Position numbers and translations under genes: made by a program. Under the pieces are notes generated by a model that made no database searches, had not been told where the DNA came from, and saw only the letters and a list, made by a program, of their open reading frames with translations. 64,000 nt of DNA from Iris pallida (Eukaryota; Streptophyta; Magnoliopsida; Asparagales; Iridaceae): the NCBI GenBank assembly GCA_029216955.1, contig JANAVB010002199.1:19783822-19847821 (forward strand). The letters are read 5' to 3'. Shown in pieces: positions 23,523-33,957 of this stretch (position 1 is the first letter of the stretch; every line of letters begins with the position of its first letter).

Positions 23523-24766
23523 ATGGCTTCTCACACCAAACGACAACGCCATGACGGAAGCTCCTCCTCCATTCAGCCTCCTACCCTCGCTATGTTTGTT
23601 CCTCCTCCCACGCAAGGCCACAACCCTCTCATCTTCAAATCTGCTTTCCACTCCCGGGAATGGTTTCATTCTACCACAAAGTTCCTGTCTGCTCCGGGAA
23701 ACCTATTTCTTGGCTCAACTTCAAGGACCACCGCGACTACTTCCGCTTCTCCCGCATCGACGCCCTCCTTGAGCGTCAGGTCGACTTCTATCCACATGCT
23801 ATCCGCATGTTCTACTGCAATCTCGTTCCCGCCAAGGAAGGTCCGGAGTTCGAGACAAAGGTTGGTGGCGTAAAGATCACTGTCACTGCCGCTTCCTTGG
23901 CCACCATCCTTGGTCTCGATGAACGCAAGGTCCATCGCTCCCTTCCCGGCACCATCGACCACATCTCCTTCTCTCCCGACATGAGTTATGAAGAGTTCCT
24001 TTTTAACATCTGTGGCGGATCCCTCGTTCAGCGACCGGAGGACAAGGATCTGAGTCCCTTCTTCCATGACATGCATCGTATCCTGTGCCATACTCTCACC
24101 CCGAAGTCTGGGAATATGGACAGCCTGACCGCTGAGGAGCTTATCTGCATGTATTATCTGGTGGCACGCCAACCCTTTTCACTATCCAAGTCCATCATCT
24201 ACACCATGATGCTTATTAGGGAATCCCCTCATCGTTTCCTACTCTTCGGTATGTACATCACCATGATCCTTGAAGCAAATAGTGTCGACTTGACTCATTG
24301 TCCGGTTGGTGATCCTCGTCCCACCCCTCTTGCAAAATCCAAGGGACGTGGTCGTACGGCTCCTGCTGTTGCCCCTACTCCTGCTCCTGCTGCTGTTGCT
24401 GGTGGCCCTGTATCTCCTCCGGCGACTATCCTCACTCATGACGTACGCCGCTACATTGATCGCAAGTTTGCCGATCTCTCTCTCTCTACCCATGAGCGTC
24501 TTCAGGCCAACACTAGGGGACTTGGCACTCTTATCCACCATCGCTTCAAGGACCAGGCGTACTACATACAGCGTATGTTTGAGGAGCACACTCCCTTTCT
24601 CAACCCTAATACTCCTCATCCCGAATTTCCGGGGCCTCGCTTCACTGATCCGAACGTGTATAGCTTCATGTACCCGGATGGCGTCGATCCTTATGGCGCC
24701 TTCACCTCTGCTACCGGGGATGATGAGGATCAGGAGGCCGGCCCGTCTCAGGCGCCTGACAGTTGA
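23523..24766 (+). pseudogene. RE-B extra 3' ORF, plant-transposon-protein (Transposase_32-like) / env-position gene
   Basis: It starts at ATG 23523 (MASHTKRQRHDG, basic) and shifts register (0 to +2) between about 23660 and 23720, after which a long frame continues to TGA 24764-24766. The second part has RQVDFYPHAIRMFYCNL, VGGVKITVT and LGLDERKVH, which I associate with the putative plant transposon protein domain (Pfam Transposase_32). A Pro/Ala-rich linker near 24370 and an acidic C-terminus follow. SIRE/Maximus elements often carry an extra ORF here, sometimes called env-like. I see no clear signal peptide or membrane segment, so an envelope role is not supported. Confidence 0.7.
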
Positions 24767-25001
24767 TGATGCCTTGCTTTTTAGTGTTGTCTTGTGTGGT
24801 CCTTCGGGGACTTTGAGTTTGTGTTTTGTGTGGTCCTACGGGGCTTTTAAAAATCTGCTTTTAGTTATGTGCTCTGTTGGGCTTTTATAGCCTCGTTGTT
24901 TGTACCCCTGTTTCTTCTCTTATGAAATGAAGTTTTAGTATGTTTTAATGTTCAATTACATGTTTCTTTTCTGTTTCTCTCTCCATCTTTGATTAACTGA
25001 C

Positions 25002-25112
25002 AAAGGGGGAGAAATCATATTGAGGCTATTGAGGTATTGAGGGAGAGATTCCTTTATTACGGGGGAGCTATTTACATTCTTATTATTTGTCAATTATCAA
25101 AATAGGGGAGTT
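25002..25112 (+). promoter_or_regulatory. RE-B multiple polypurine tracts
   Basis: Purine tracts lie at 25002-25014 (AAAGGGGGAGAAA), 25061-25066 (GGGGGA) and 25098-25112, the last (AAAATAGGGGAGTT) directly before the 3' LTR TGTTGG. The last is the likely plus-strand primer. Several tracts upstream of the 3' LTR are a known trait of SIRE-type elements. Confidence 0.8.
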
Positions 25113-26392
25113 TGTTGGCACATCGATTTTGATTAATTGTTCACAATAACCCTTGTACGTCGTTAGTTTGTTTTTCTCTCAGGAAAGAATAGAAGGAAGG
25201 GTTCTCCTTTCAATGTAGTTAATCAAAGACCATGGAGCTCTGGATATCTCCTTTATCAGCTTTGCCAAAGACTATGAAGCCTGCTTAAAGTCTACATAGA
25301 AGATGGCGCTTCCTGCTCTTTTAGAGTCTGTATTCTACTAGGAATCCATGTACGTACTTTGCTAAGATGACATTTATAAAGATAGAAATGGTGAAGAAGT
25401 CATTCAGAGGAGACGAAAAATCCGACGGATTTCCGGACAAGTATGTGAGGAGAAGTTCGGATAATCCGACGGAAATCCACGGAAATCCGATGGATCATCT
25501 GAACCCCTTACAGCAAGTATGTGAGGAGAAGTTCGGATAATCCGACGGAAATCCGACGGATCATCCGAACCCCTCACAGCAAGTTTGTGAGGAGAAGTTC
25601 GGATAATCCGACGGAAATCTGCGGAAATCCGGCGGATCATCCGAACCCCTCACAGCAAGTTTGTGAGACCACAGTTCGGATCATCCGCCGGAATTCCGCT
25701 GAAATCCGACGGATAATAAGCCTGACCTTTTTGCAACTTGAAATTCAAATCCAACGGCATCTGACAAATGCATTTAGTACATCCAACGGCTCTTTTTATG
25801 ACCGTTACTGTTGAACGGATAATCCGACGAATTTTCGCGAAAATTCGGCGGATAATCCGCTCGACGGCTGCATTGCCTTTATGATGTTGGATTTGTATAA
25901 AAGAGGCTTTGTCTCTCCTCTTAAAGGCTATCTCTTCTAAGCTTTAAATTTTCTAAACCACCAAAGAGCTTCACTATTACTACTCTACCTAATCTTCAAT
26001 TGTCATCCAACCCAAAGTGCTAGAGTGTCTCAAGAGCTTTTACTTTCGATCTTCAAGTGTTTAGAAGATCAAAGCATCCTTTCCTTTTCTTTGAAGTTGG
26101 CGAGCCTTCGTAAGAAAACTCGTGTGTAGAAGTTGGCGAGTTCTTCGGATCCAAACTCGTGTTGAAGTTGGCGAGTTCTTCGGATCCAAACTCGTGTGTA
26201 CTATTTGTATAATAGTGGATTAAAGCCGGAGAGAGTTCCGGGACTGGATTGCCTCAAAAGAGGATACCAGGATACATCCTTTTGTTTGCGCTTGATCTTT
26301 CTACTCTTTACTCTTAATTGCTTTTATTGCATCATTTGTTATAGTTTAATTTTAATTTCCCTATTCACCCCCCCCCCCTCTAGGGTTCTACA
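25113..26392 (+). repeat. RE-B 3' LTR
   Basis: The LTR is 1,280 bp, TGTTGGCACATCG...GGTTCTACA. It differs from the 5' LTR by about 2% substitutions, a shortened 76-bp array and a longer C run near 26371. It retains the intact TATA box that the 5' LTR has lost. An open frame crosses its end into RE-A sequence and means nothing by itself. Confidence 0.95.
25896..25903 (+). promoter_or_regulatory. RE-B LTR TATA box (3' LTR copy)
   Basis: TATAAAAG lies about 500 bp before the LTR end, consistent with a U3/R boundary and start site around 25930. The equivalent 5' LTR site (near 4720-4730) reads TAAAAAAG. Confidence 0.7.
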
Positions 26393-27030
26393 CCAGTATG
26401 CTAGAATAGACTGCCATATTGGCAGGGTTGTTTTTAGCATTCCAGGTGAGCCAGAGTTTTCCTTTTCCCGAGGCGAAGTTGAACCTTCTCCTCCGATATT
26501 GCGGATGGCCGTGGCAGCAGTGCAGTTCCCCCGGATAGTCGAGGAGTTTCCAGATGTTTTCCCAGAAGAGCTTCCAGGGATGCCGCCAGAGCGGAAGATC
26601 GAGTTCACCATTGACTTGATTCCCGGGACAACCCCAGTGTCGGAGAGAGTCTACAGAATGGCGCCGTCAGAGTTGGAGATATTGTACAAGATGATTGAAG
26701 AACTCAGGACCAAGGGATTCATTCGTGCAAGTGGATTGCCTTGGGGAGCCCCGATGCTTCTTGTGAAAAAGAAGGATGGTACGTCCAGGTTATGTGTTGA
26801 TTATCGTACCTTGAACTCAGTGACAACCAAGAACAGATACCCTCTTCCGAGGATAGATAACTTGTTTGATCAACTCAAGGGGCAGCAGTATTCTCGAAGA
26901 TCGACTTACGGTCAGGATATCACCAGATCAGAGTCAGAGAGCAAGATATCCCAAAAACAGCTTTCAGATCTAGGTATGAGCATTGGGAGTTCCTTGTGAT
27001 GCCATTTGGAGCGACCAATGCGCTGGCTGT
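26393..27030 (+). pseudogene. pol: RE-A protease end and reverse transcriptase, fragment
   Basis: It starts with the second CCAGT and continues the RE-A codons ([13 protein letters not shown]). It contains [15 protein letters not shown], the RT N-terminal YRMAPSELE region, [19 protein letters not shown] and [16 protein letters not shown]. After that the register changes at about 26880 by a small deletion relative to RE-G; the correct frame runs to 27030 ending in the FGATNA motif, where RE-D is inserted. The active-site FLDD segment is not in the window. Confidence 0.9.
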
Positions 27031-27598
27031 TGTAGAAGCATGGAATTTCAGGACCAGAAATACTATACGCCAAACATTATATGCGCCAGGGAGCTCAAAG
27101 GAAGTACTTGGCACAACAAAGCAAAAATATAGACATTAAAAGAAGATTTTTTTATTTCATATAAAAGTCTATTACATGTCTTAAAAAGAGCTGTACAAAG
27201 GAGAATTTCTACAAGGAAAAGTCCCTAAGTCTACAGCAAGGCACAGCAACCACCATGCGCTCTCAACCAGACGCATCTCGCCATGCGCTCTCAAACAGGC
27301 ACATCCCGCCATACGCTCTCAGCCAGGCGCATCTCTTCAGCAGCTCAGTTATGTGTATCCCTTCAGCAGCTCAGTTATGTGCCGCCCTTCAGCGTCCCAG
27401 ACAGGCGCATCATGAAGTGTCAGCATATACGCCATCAAATGCTTCGACTAATGAAGCATGTATTGAGAAGAACGAGGGTGGCAATCAACCCTCTAGCTGG
27501 AGGAAGAGCTCTTCAAACCAAGGAAGAGAAGAGCACCGTAAATTAACCTGCGGCTAAAGGAGCAGCTTTCGACCCAACCAGAATGGGCAACACCCACT

Positions 27599-27865
27599 CT
27601 AGCAGGAGGAGGAGCTCTTCCAAACCCCAAGGAAGATGATCGGAGCACCGCAATTCCGATCTACGGCTCTTCCCGTACAACAGAGACGAGACTCGAGCAT
27701 CCCGATCTTTGGATGCAACAGGCACCTTCTGCCTGCCTCAGAAGCCCTCGACTCCGACTTTTGGATGTAACAGTCACCTTCAAGTGCATCAACGAAGACA
27801 ATGCGTCGCATCTTCACCCTCGGGAGCATCTCATCAACAGAATGTGCTCGAGCAAACAAATTCAT
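27599..27865 (-). CDS. Antisense ORF of RE-D LTR, copy 1
   Basis: This 89-codon frame starts at ATG 27863-27865 (MNLFARAHSVDEM), 48 nt downstream of an antisense TATAAATAG. It encodes a small basic protein with DALEGDCYIQKSESRASEAG and no recognised domain. The homologues at 53078-53344 (-) and 38493-39011 (+, solo LTR) keep the start, TATA distance and about 60 residues. It may be a translated antisense LTR transcript or simply retained open because LTR copies are similar. No function is proposed. Confidence 0.35.
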   Translation of the reverse strand: MNLFARAHSVDEMLPRVKMRRIVFVDALEGDCYIQKSESRASEAGRRCLLHPKIGMLESRLCCTGRAVDRNCGAPIIFLGVWKSSSSC

Positions 27866-27912
27866 TTCGGAAGGACGTGAGAGAACGAGAAGCAAACTCT
27901 CTCTCCAAGCCA

Positions 27913-27921
27913 CTATTTATA
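27913..27921 (-). promoter_or_regulatory. Antisense TATA box in RE-D 5' LTR
   Basis: TATAAATAG on the minus strand, preceded by GGCC, recurs in the 3' LTR (53392-53400, -) and the solo LTR (38442-38450, +). It points away from the sense promoter, giving a divergent pair about 960 bp apart. Confidence 0.55.
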
Positions 27922-28880
27922 GGCCGGGCAAATCAAACCCATGCGCCAAGTGGTTGGCTCTCCGAATCCTGTGTAATGAATTTGTATTAAATGGTGATGA
28001 ACCTGACGCTTCAAAATCAGCCAAGTCAAGAACGGCTATTTAAAGAACTCGAAGAACGTAACAGTCGCCCCATAAAGACGTATCATGCAAAAGGATGCGC
28101 CGGCCAGACCGCGCATCATACTGATGCGCCTATCAGCACCAAACGCCATACGAGGATGCGCCCCATACGTCCCCATGCGTCCAGTAGAACGCCGATCGAT
28201 GCGTCCACTCAATATCCCATCACCTGTCAAGAACATTAAATGCTGAAGTCTGACAGAGTTGGCAGCACGTCCCCCGAGGACTGAACTTAACAGCTTTTGC
28301 AGAAGACGAAGCGTCGTCGACGTCAGCATCATCATTGCTTTTGTCCGGCGGTTACAAGCCACGTGGCCGCCCAACCATCTCGCATGCGCCTCTGCAGCCA
28401 TGCGTCCAAATCTCTGCGTGCGCCTCAAAAGCCATGCGCCTCAGACTTTTCTCTGATCCCTAAAGACAGAAGTCAAGTCACTACTGAAGCCCCGCATGCG
28501 CCTCAAAAGCCATGCGCCCCGACTGGTTCGTGACTCCTAAAGGTTACGAGCCAAAGTCTCCTCATGCGCCCAATCCCAGACGCATCCTATCAGATCACTC
28601 CCCCACCAAATCCGAGATCTTCGAGCCATGGACATACGACACGCGTCCTTTGACTTTATTCAGCCTATGAAGGGGTGCTAATCACCCAAGATCTCAGCAA
28701 CCGAAAGATCTTCTCTATTGCTACGTGTCAGCTCTGCCGCAGCCCACAAATGCAACAAGAAGAGTTCAACTCCTCAATCAGAGCGTATCGTCCATGCTCC
28801 TCCATCAGCTATCACCACGTGGCATCCCCACAAATAGGCGCATCCTGCATATGCGCGTACGAGCAGCCAGCCTACAAAAC

Positions 28881-28889
28881 TATAAATAG
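28881..28889 (+). promoter_or_regulatory. RE-D LTR sense TATA box
   Basis: TATAAATAG lies about 320 bp before the LTR end, in the expected U3/R position. The inverted solo LTR has the related TATAAATGG at about 37444-37452 on the minus strand. Confidence 0.7.
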
Positions 28890-29206
28890 AGGGATCATTT
28901 TCTTTTTTTACACATAGATAGAGACATACATACATCGTACAACCACCGATATACAGAGAGGCAGATACAGACACTCAACGTCTTCTTCCTCTCCGTAAGC
29001 TCCAGCATCCAAAGCAACTCAGACCTTCAGAGAACCGAGAACCGTCGTCAGATCGTCAACGGAGTCAACGCATTACCACCCGCTCCATCGGCACAAGGGA
29101 CCCAGATAAACAAAAGTGTACTCCTAGGACTACGTCTAAGTCCTACATTGTAACACTGTTCTGTTTGTATTAAAATTACATCAAAAGATTTTAATGGCAA
29201 ACAAGC

Positions 29207-29224
29207 TGGCGACTCTGCTGGGGA
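29207..29224 (+). promoter_or_regulatory. RE-D primer-binding site
   Basis: TGGCGACTCTGCTGGGGA begins three bases after the LTR end and has the TGG expected to pair with a tRNA CCA end. TGGCGAC-type sites occur in the Tat/Ogre group; I do not assign the tRNA firmly. Confidence 0.75.
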
Positions 29225-29268
29225 CCTCTTTCTCCTCCACCGAGAAAGCTGTGTCGTAATCCGACGAC

Positions 29269-31224
29269 GTGAAGGTGGGCTCCTCCCACAAGACGCTGGT
29301 CGTACGCCTCAATCAACAGGCGTATGAGGAGTTCATCTCTGAAGGTAGTGCGAGTCCTTCGAAACAGCTATCGAAGCCGAAGAAGACTCGCCAAGTCTGG
29401 GTGCGCAAGGTCGACGCCTCTGGCACCACCACCGAAGGGGATGTGCCAATACAGCCTTCCCTTCCTGCTGACGTCCTCAGCAACCATGATGCGCCCATCG
29501 ATGCAGCGTATCTCTCGGGGAAACGGACGACTGACCACATTCCCCAGCCATCTTCCTCTCAGGCGAGGAAGATGCGTCGACGGAGCAGGGGCGCAGCTAA
29601 TACCCCGCGTATCACTTCTGATGTGCCACAGAAGGTCTCTGTCTTTGACAGACTCACTCGCTATAGCGGCAAGGAGAATTTGGATTCTGAGTACTATGCG
29701 CCCCAGCGGGCTGGTACGAAGAAGTCCAAGGCAGCACGGGCCATGCGCCTCAAACGTGCTATACCGGCAGCAAATCAGAAGCATGTGCTCACAATCATGC
29801 GCACTGCTGATGGTAAGCTGTATAAGGTCGACTCGGGTGCTTCTGTGCCGAAAATGAGTCGACCTTCAAAGTCCTTGTCTCACTTGGGCGCATCTATTGC
29901 GTTTGCAACCGAGTTGAGCAAGGCAAACCCTGTGGTCTTGAACTCCCGTGCCTCCTCTGGTTGTGCGTCTGAGGTTCGTTCAAGTCACTGTAAATGTTGT
30001 TCTCCCACTACTGATCTGAGCGCCTGTTTGGTGTTGGATCAGGGGGCGCAGCATTCACTTGACCATCCCGGTGCTTGGCCTTGCCATGCGCCTGATGGGG
30101 GTGCGAAGGTGGCACTCACCTCCAACGATCTGCGTAACGTGATCACTCACAAACGTCGATCAGGAGAGTCGATTGACAAGCACAATGCGCCCCTCACAGG
30201 ACATACTTGTGCTGTAGTCACCATCAACTGCTGTTGCAAGGCAGCAGTTCCACCATGACAGTCGGTGTTCCAGCGGCTGCAATCATCAACACCCCTCCGA
30301 CGTCGCCTCGGGAAGAAGGTGTCAATAAAAGAGGAGCCAGAACTAAAGGTTGCTTCATGCAACGTAATCTCTAACTCCTCCTCAGTCCGAAGGGCGACTG
30401 GCAATTCCTCGTCCTCGTCCAAAAGCCAGCCGAGGAAGGCCAAGATAATTGTCCCGTCCTCTGGAGTGTTCGAAGGCACTCGGGGGAGAAAGAAGATCTC
30501 GGAAGATGCTGGGGGTAGTCAAGCCCTTGTTGATCTTCCTTCTGGAGACGAAGATGTCCTCCAGAGCACAGCTGTGGTGGATCTTCATCCTGGAGACGAA
30601 GTCAGCCTCCCGGACGTAGCTGGGGGTAGTCTGGCCCCGGTGGACCTACATCTCGAAGACGAAGAAGTCCTCCAAGACAGAACTGGAGGTAATCAGGCCC
30701 TCGCGGATACTTCTCCCGAAGACGAGGGTGTCCTCCAGGACGTAGCTGGGGGTAGCCAGGACGAAGCTCCAGGAGAGGCAACTCTCCTACAAGAGAGCGA
30801 GGCCAAGAGTGAAGCCTCAATAGATCCATCCGACTCCAGCCGTGTCATGACAGTATACATAACTGGGGGTGATACCGAGCCGGATGCGCAGCCAGCAGAC
30901 CTCGTCCAGCGTATGGATACCCTGGAGGGAGGACTCAAAACCCTCTCTGCCTCCATGCAAACACTGACTCAAGCAGTGTTTGAGATATGGTCAGCTTTGG
31001 CCAGGGCACCTTCTACCGGTCCTGACCCAGGGGCCAATGGAGAATCAAGTGTACCCCTTCAAAGGGTATCCTTGGATACAGATCGCCGCGAGGCACCTCG
31101 GACGTCAGAGCCCTCAAATGCTCAACTCCAGGCGGTACCACCTTCCCCGACTCCCAGCTCTACGGAAGACGTGGTGGAGATGATCAGGGACTTGCACGAG
31201 CGCTTTGAGTCCAAGAATAGATAA
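29269..31224 (+). pseudogene. RE-D N-terminal extension ORF (Ogre ORF1-like)
   Basis: This is one register of 652 codons, split by TGA at 30256-30258 and ended by TAA at 31222-31224, beyond which gag continues in the same register. It lies between the PBS and gag, where Ogre-type elements carry an extra ORF. The first half is basic and Ser/Lys-rich. The second half has degenerate acidic repeats of about 30 residues around 30500-30770 (GDEDVLQ, GDEVSLPDVAGGS, EDEEVLQDRTGGN, EDEGVLQDVAGGS) and a probable coiled coil near 30910-31000. I do not recognise a catalytic domain. Confidence 0.7.
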
Positions 31225-31239
31225 GAGGAGCGCCAAAAG

Positions 31240-32490
31240 ATGGGTATCCCCCAACCTTATCCCCTCGAATGGAACAAAGTGGTTTATCCTCCTAAGTATA
31301 AACCACAAACATTGACGCCGTACGATGGAAAGGACTCTCCGCGTCGCTATCTGACGTACTTCCAGTCCCAAACGGGACATCTCCCGAAGGAGGATGCACT
31401 ACTCACCAGCATATTTGTCGGGGCACTGAAAGGAGTGGCGTACGACTGGTACTGCAGTCTTCCAGATAACTCCATATCTTCCTTCGATGACTTGACGCGT
31501 CTCTTCCTCGACCATTTCTACGACGGCGGGAAGGACATGACAATGGCATCCCTCATAGAGATACGCCAGAAGGAGAAGGAAACAGTTCGAGTATTCATCG
31601 AACGCTTCCGACAGGCCTGCTTCAGACTGCCTCCGGGCATGCCAGAACATGCACTCCTCTCCTCCTGCAGCATGAACATGCTGCCTGCAGTCAAACTCTG
31701 GCTCAACTCTACTCCTCCTCCCGACTGGAGTTCCTTGATCATCGAAGCCGAAGCAGCAGAAAAGAAGGCGTCCAATGCTCGCCTTCTGGGAGTTAGCTTC
31801 CCTGCCTTTGAGGACAAAGGGAAATGGCTTGCAGCCAACAACCCTGGATGAGAGACGAAGGGGAAACAGGCATTGACTGTCAATGCCTCAAAAGGTGCAT
31901 CAGCGCCTACTCAGAAGCCTCCACTTGCACCAAGGCCAAAGGAGGTTTATTCTTTCAACGATGAAGACACCCTGCAACTCTTCGAGATACTGAAGCAGGG
32001 TGACAAAATCAAATTGCCGGACCCGAAGCGTCCCGACGAGGTTGGGAAAGTGGACAATCCGAGGTACTGTCACTACCATCGGTTTGTCGGACATCCAACT
32101 AAGGACTGCTACGTCCTCAAAAACTACATCCAGCACATGATCAATGCGGATGTTATCTCCGTCGACTACGAAGAGAAGACGGTTTCGGCCAACCTGGTGT
32201 CACTTCAATTTGGCACCTTGCCGCCAACTACAACACAAGATGGCGTCGTCCCTATCCCTAAGGCGACAATGGAGGTGGTTAACTTACCATCTACTCGTGA
32301 CAACGTGAGTGGACTCATCCCACTCACCATATCTCGGGAAGAGGTCTTGGGGGTTCACCCTGATCTCGTCTTCGAGGTTACTCAACCGGAGGTACGCTCT
32401 GCCTCCAAAACGAAGGGCAGGAAGATCAAGTCTTGCCGCATGGTCTCTTCCTCTGCGGAAGAGGCCCTTCCTGTACAGACGCGTTCGTAG
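31240..32490 (+). pseudogene. gag: RE-D Gag
   Basis: Same register as the upstream extension. It contains the Tat-type Gag core (TLTPYDGKDSPRRYLTYFQS, then FVGALKGVAYDWYCSLP, LFLDHFYDGG, IRQKEKETVRVFIERFR), a TGA at 31849-31851, and then the Tat-type zinc motif CHYHRFVGHPTKDCYVLKN (about 32070-32125) in place of ordinary CCHC knuckles. A TAG at 32488-32490 ends the stretch. No frameshift is seen. Confidence 0.88.
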
Positions 32491-33957
32491 CTGAACATCC
32501 AACCCAACGAAGCTGCCGTTGAGGTGGTTCCTCCCTGTACTGTCCCTGCTGCCGAAGAAGGAGGTCCATCCAAACCTCCAGCAGCCAATAAGCAGAAACA
32601 TGTAGAGGCCCGCTTCGATAAGCCTCTGCAAAAGGAGAATGCTCCGGGGCTAGCCAAGCCCCACAACTTTGACATACTGGCATAACTTGCCAGTACTCCT
32701 GCCTGCCTATCTCTGTTTGAGCTTCTTCGCCTTTCCAAGGACACTCATGAAGCTCTCTGTGAAGTCCTGAAGGATGCCGAGTCCTTCATCAGTCAGGTCA
32801 AGCAGCCTGAGGATACTCCGACTACATGTGCGCACTGTCATTGTGCGGATGAAGTTATCTCCAACATAACCTTCACCCAACAAGACATGCTGCTCAAACA
32901 CAACCGACACAACAGGCCGCTGTATTATACAGGGTATATCGGTTCAGTCAAGGTGAAGCGAATTCAGATCGATCCGGGGTCTTCCTTCAGCATCATCCCA
33001 AAGACGCTGCTCTCAACACTGGGGATCCCAATGTACCGACTGGCGCCTTCCAACACAATAATCAGTGGCTCCAATGCTAGCAAAAGCGAGCCGCTGGGCA
33101 AAATACGGCTAAAGTATCATATCGGTAACCTCAGAACCGAGGTGACTTGCTATGTCGTGGACGTCGATGTCAACTACAACCTCCTACTGGGTCGGCCGTG
33201 GCTGCATGAGTACATGGTGGTGCCATCTACACTCCACCAATATATGAAATACGTGTCCACCAATGACATCATCCGGACGGAGTTCGCGGACATCGACCCT
33301 TTCAAGGGGGTTGAAGCCTACTTCAATAATTCCACCTTGTACAAATCACCTGATGAGGAGGAAGCCAATGATGCTGACGATGAAGCAGAAACGGCAGCAG
33401 AGCCCGACATGGAGCCAGAGATGATTTCTGACGCTCCTTTAAAAATTCGACTCAAAGGGAAGCCGCCTCAGACATTGCCTCCCATGAACATCAAGCTACC
33501 TGGAAAAGCACCAACTGCTCCAGGAAGAACACCTACTGAAGCTCCCTTGAAGATACGGCTCAAGGGAAAGCCGCCTCAGACATCGGCTTCCCTTGTGGCA
33601 AAACTACAGAGGAATGCACCGATCACCGAAGGCGCAGTTGAGGCACCTCTGAAGGTGCGTCTTAAGGGGAAACCGCCGCAATCATCTGTCTCATCCAAGC
33701 TGCCGGAGAAGGCCCACATAGCCCTCTCGGACCCCAGGATCAAAGCTGTGGTGGACTCTCCCGATCCAATCCCAGTACTCACAGATGAAGTGCTAGGAGA
33801 ATATATCTCTGCTGATGTAGATGCACCCTCTCTGGACAATGTAATCCCGCGGGATAAAATCTCGTGTTTCATCAATAATAGAGTGTCTTTTAATTATTCT
33901 AGTCTTCCACATTGGAATGCCATGTATACATTAGATAACGCTCTACGGTCGTTGTAA
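32491..33957 (+). pseudogene. pol: RE-D protease and repeat-bearing linker
   Basis: The register is unchanged, with TAA at 32683-32685 and TAA at 33955-33957. The aspartic protease has RIQIDPGSSFSIIP near 32965 and NYNLLLGRPWLHE near 33185. After it comes an acidic linker, then three copies of APLK(I/V)RLKGKPPQ at about 33436, 33541 and 33646, a 105-bp period. The repeats lie between protease and RT and have no known function. Confidence 0.85.

Larger units (their letters stand above)
27031..29203 (+). repeat. RE-D 5' LTR
   Basis: The LTR is 2,173 bp, TGTAGAAGCATGG...AATGGCAAACA. Other copies are the 3' LTR at 52511 and an inverted solo LTR at 37123-39350. It is rich in CATGCGCC/GGCGCATG motifs. 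It has a sense TATA box at 28881-28889 and an antisense TATA box at 27913-27921. The several open frames are LTR-internal; only the antisense one described separately is conserved among copies. Confidence 0.93.

Noticed and set aside
26196..26400. Open frame joining RE-B LTR to RE-A protease
   Set aside because: Chance read-through of the LTR end; the true junction is the duplicated CCAGT at 26393.
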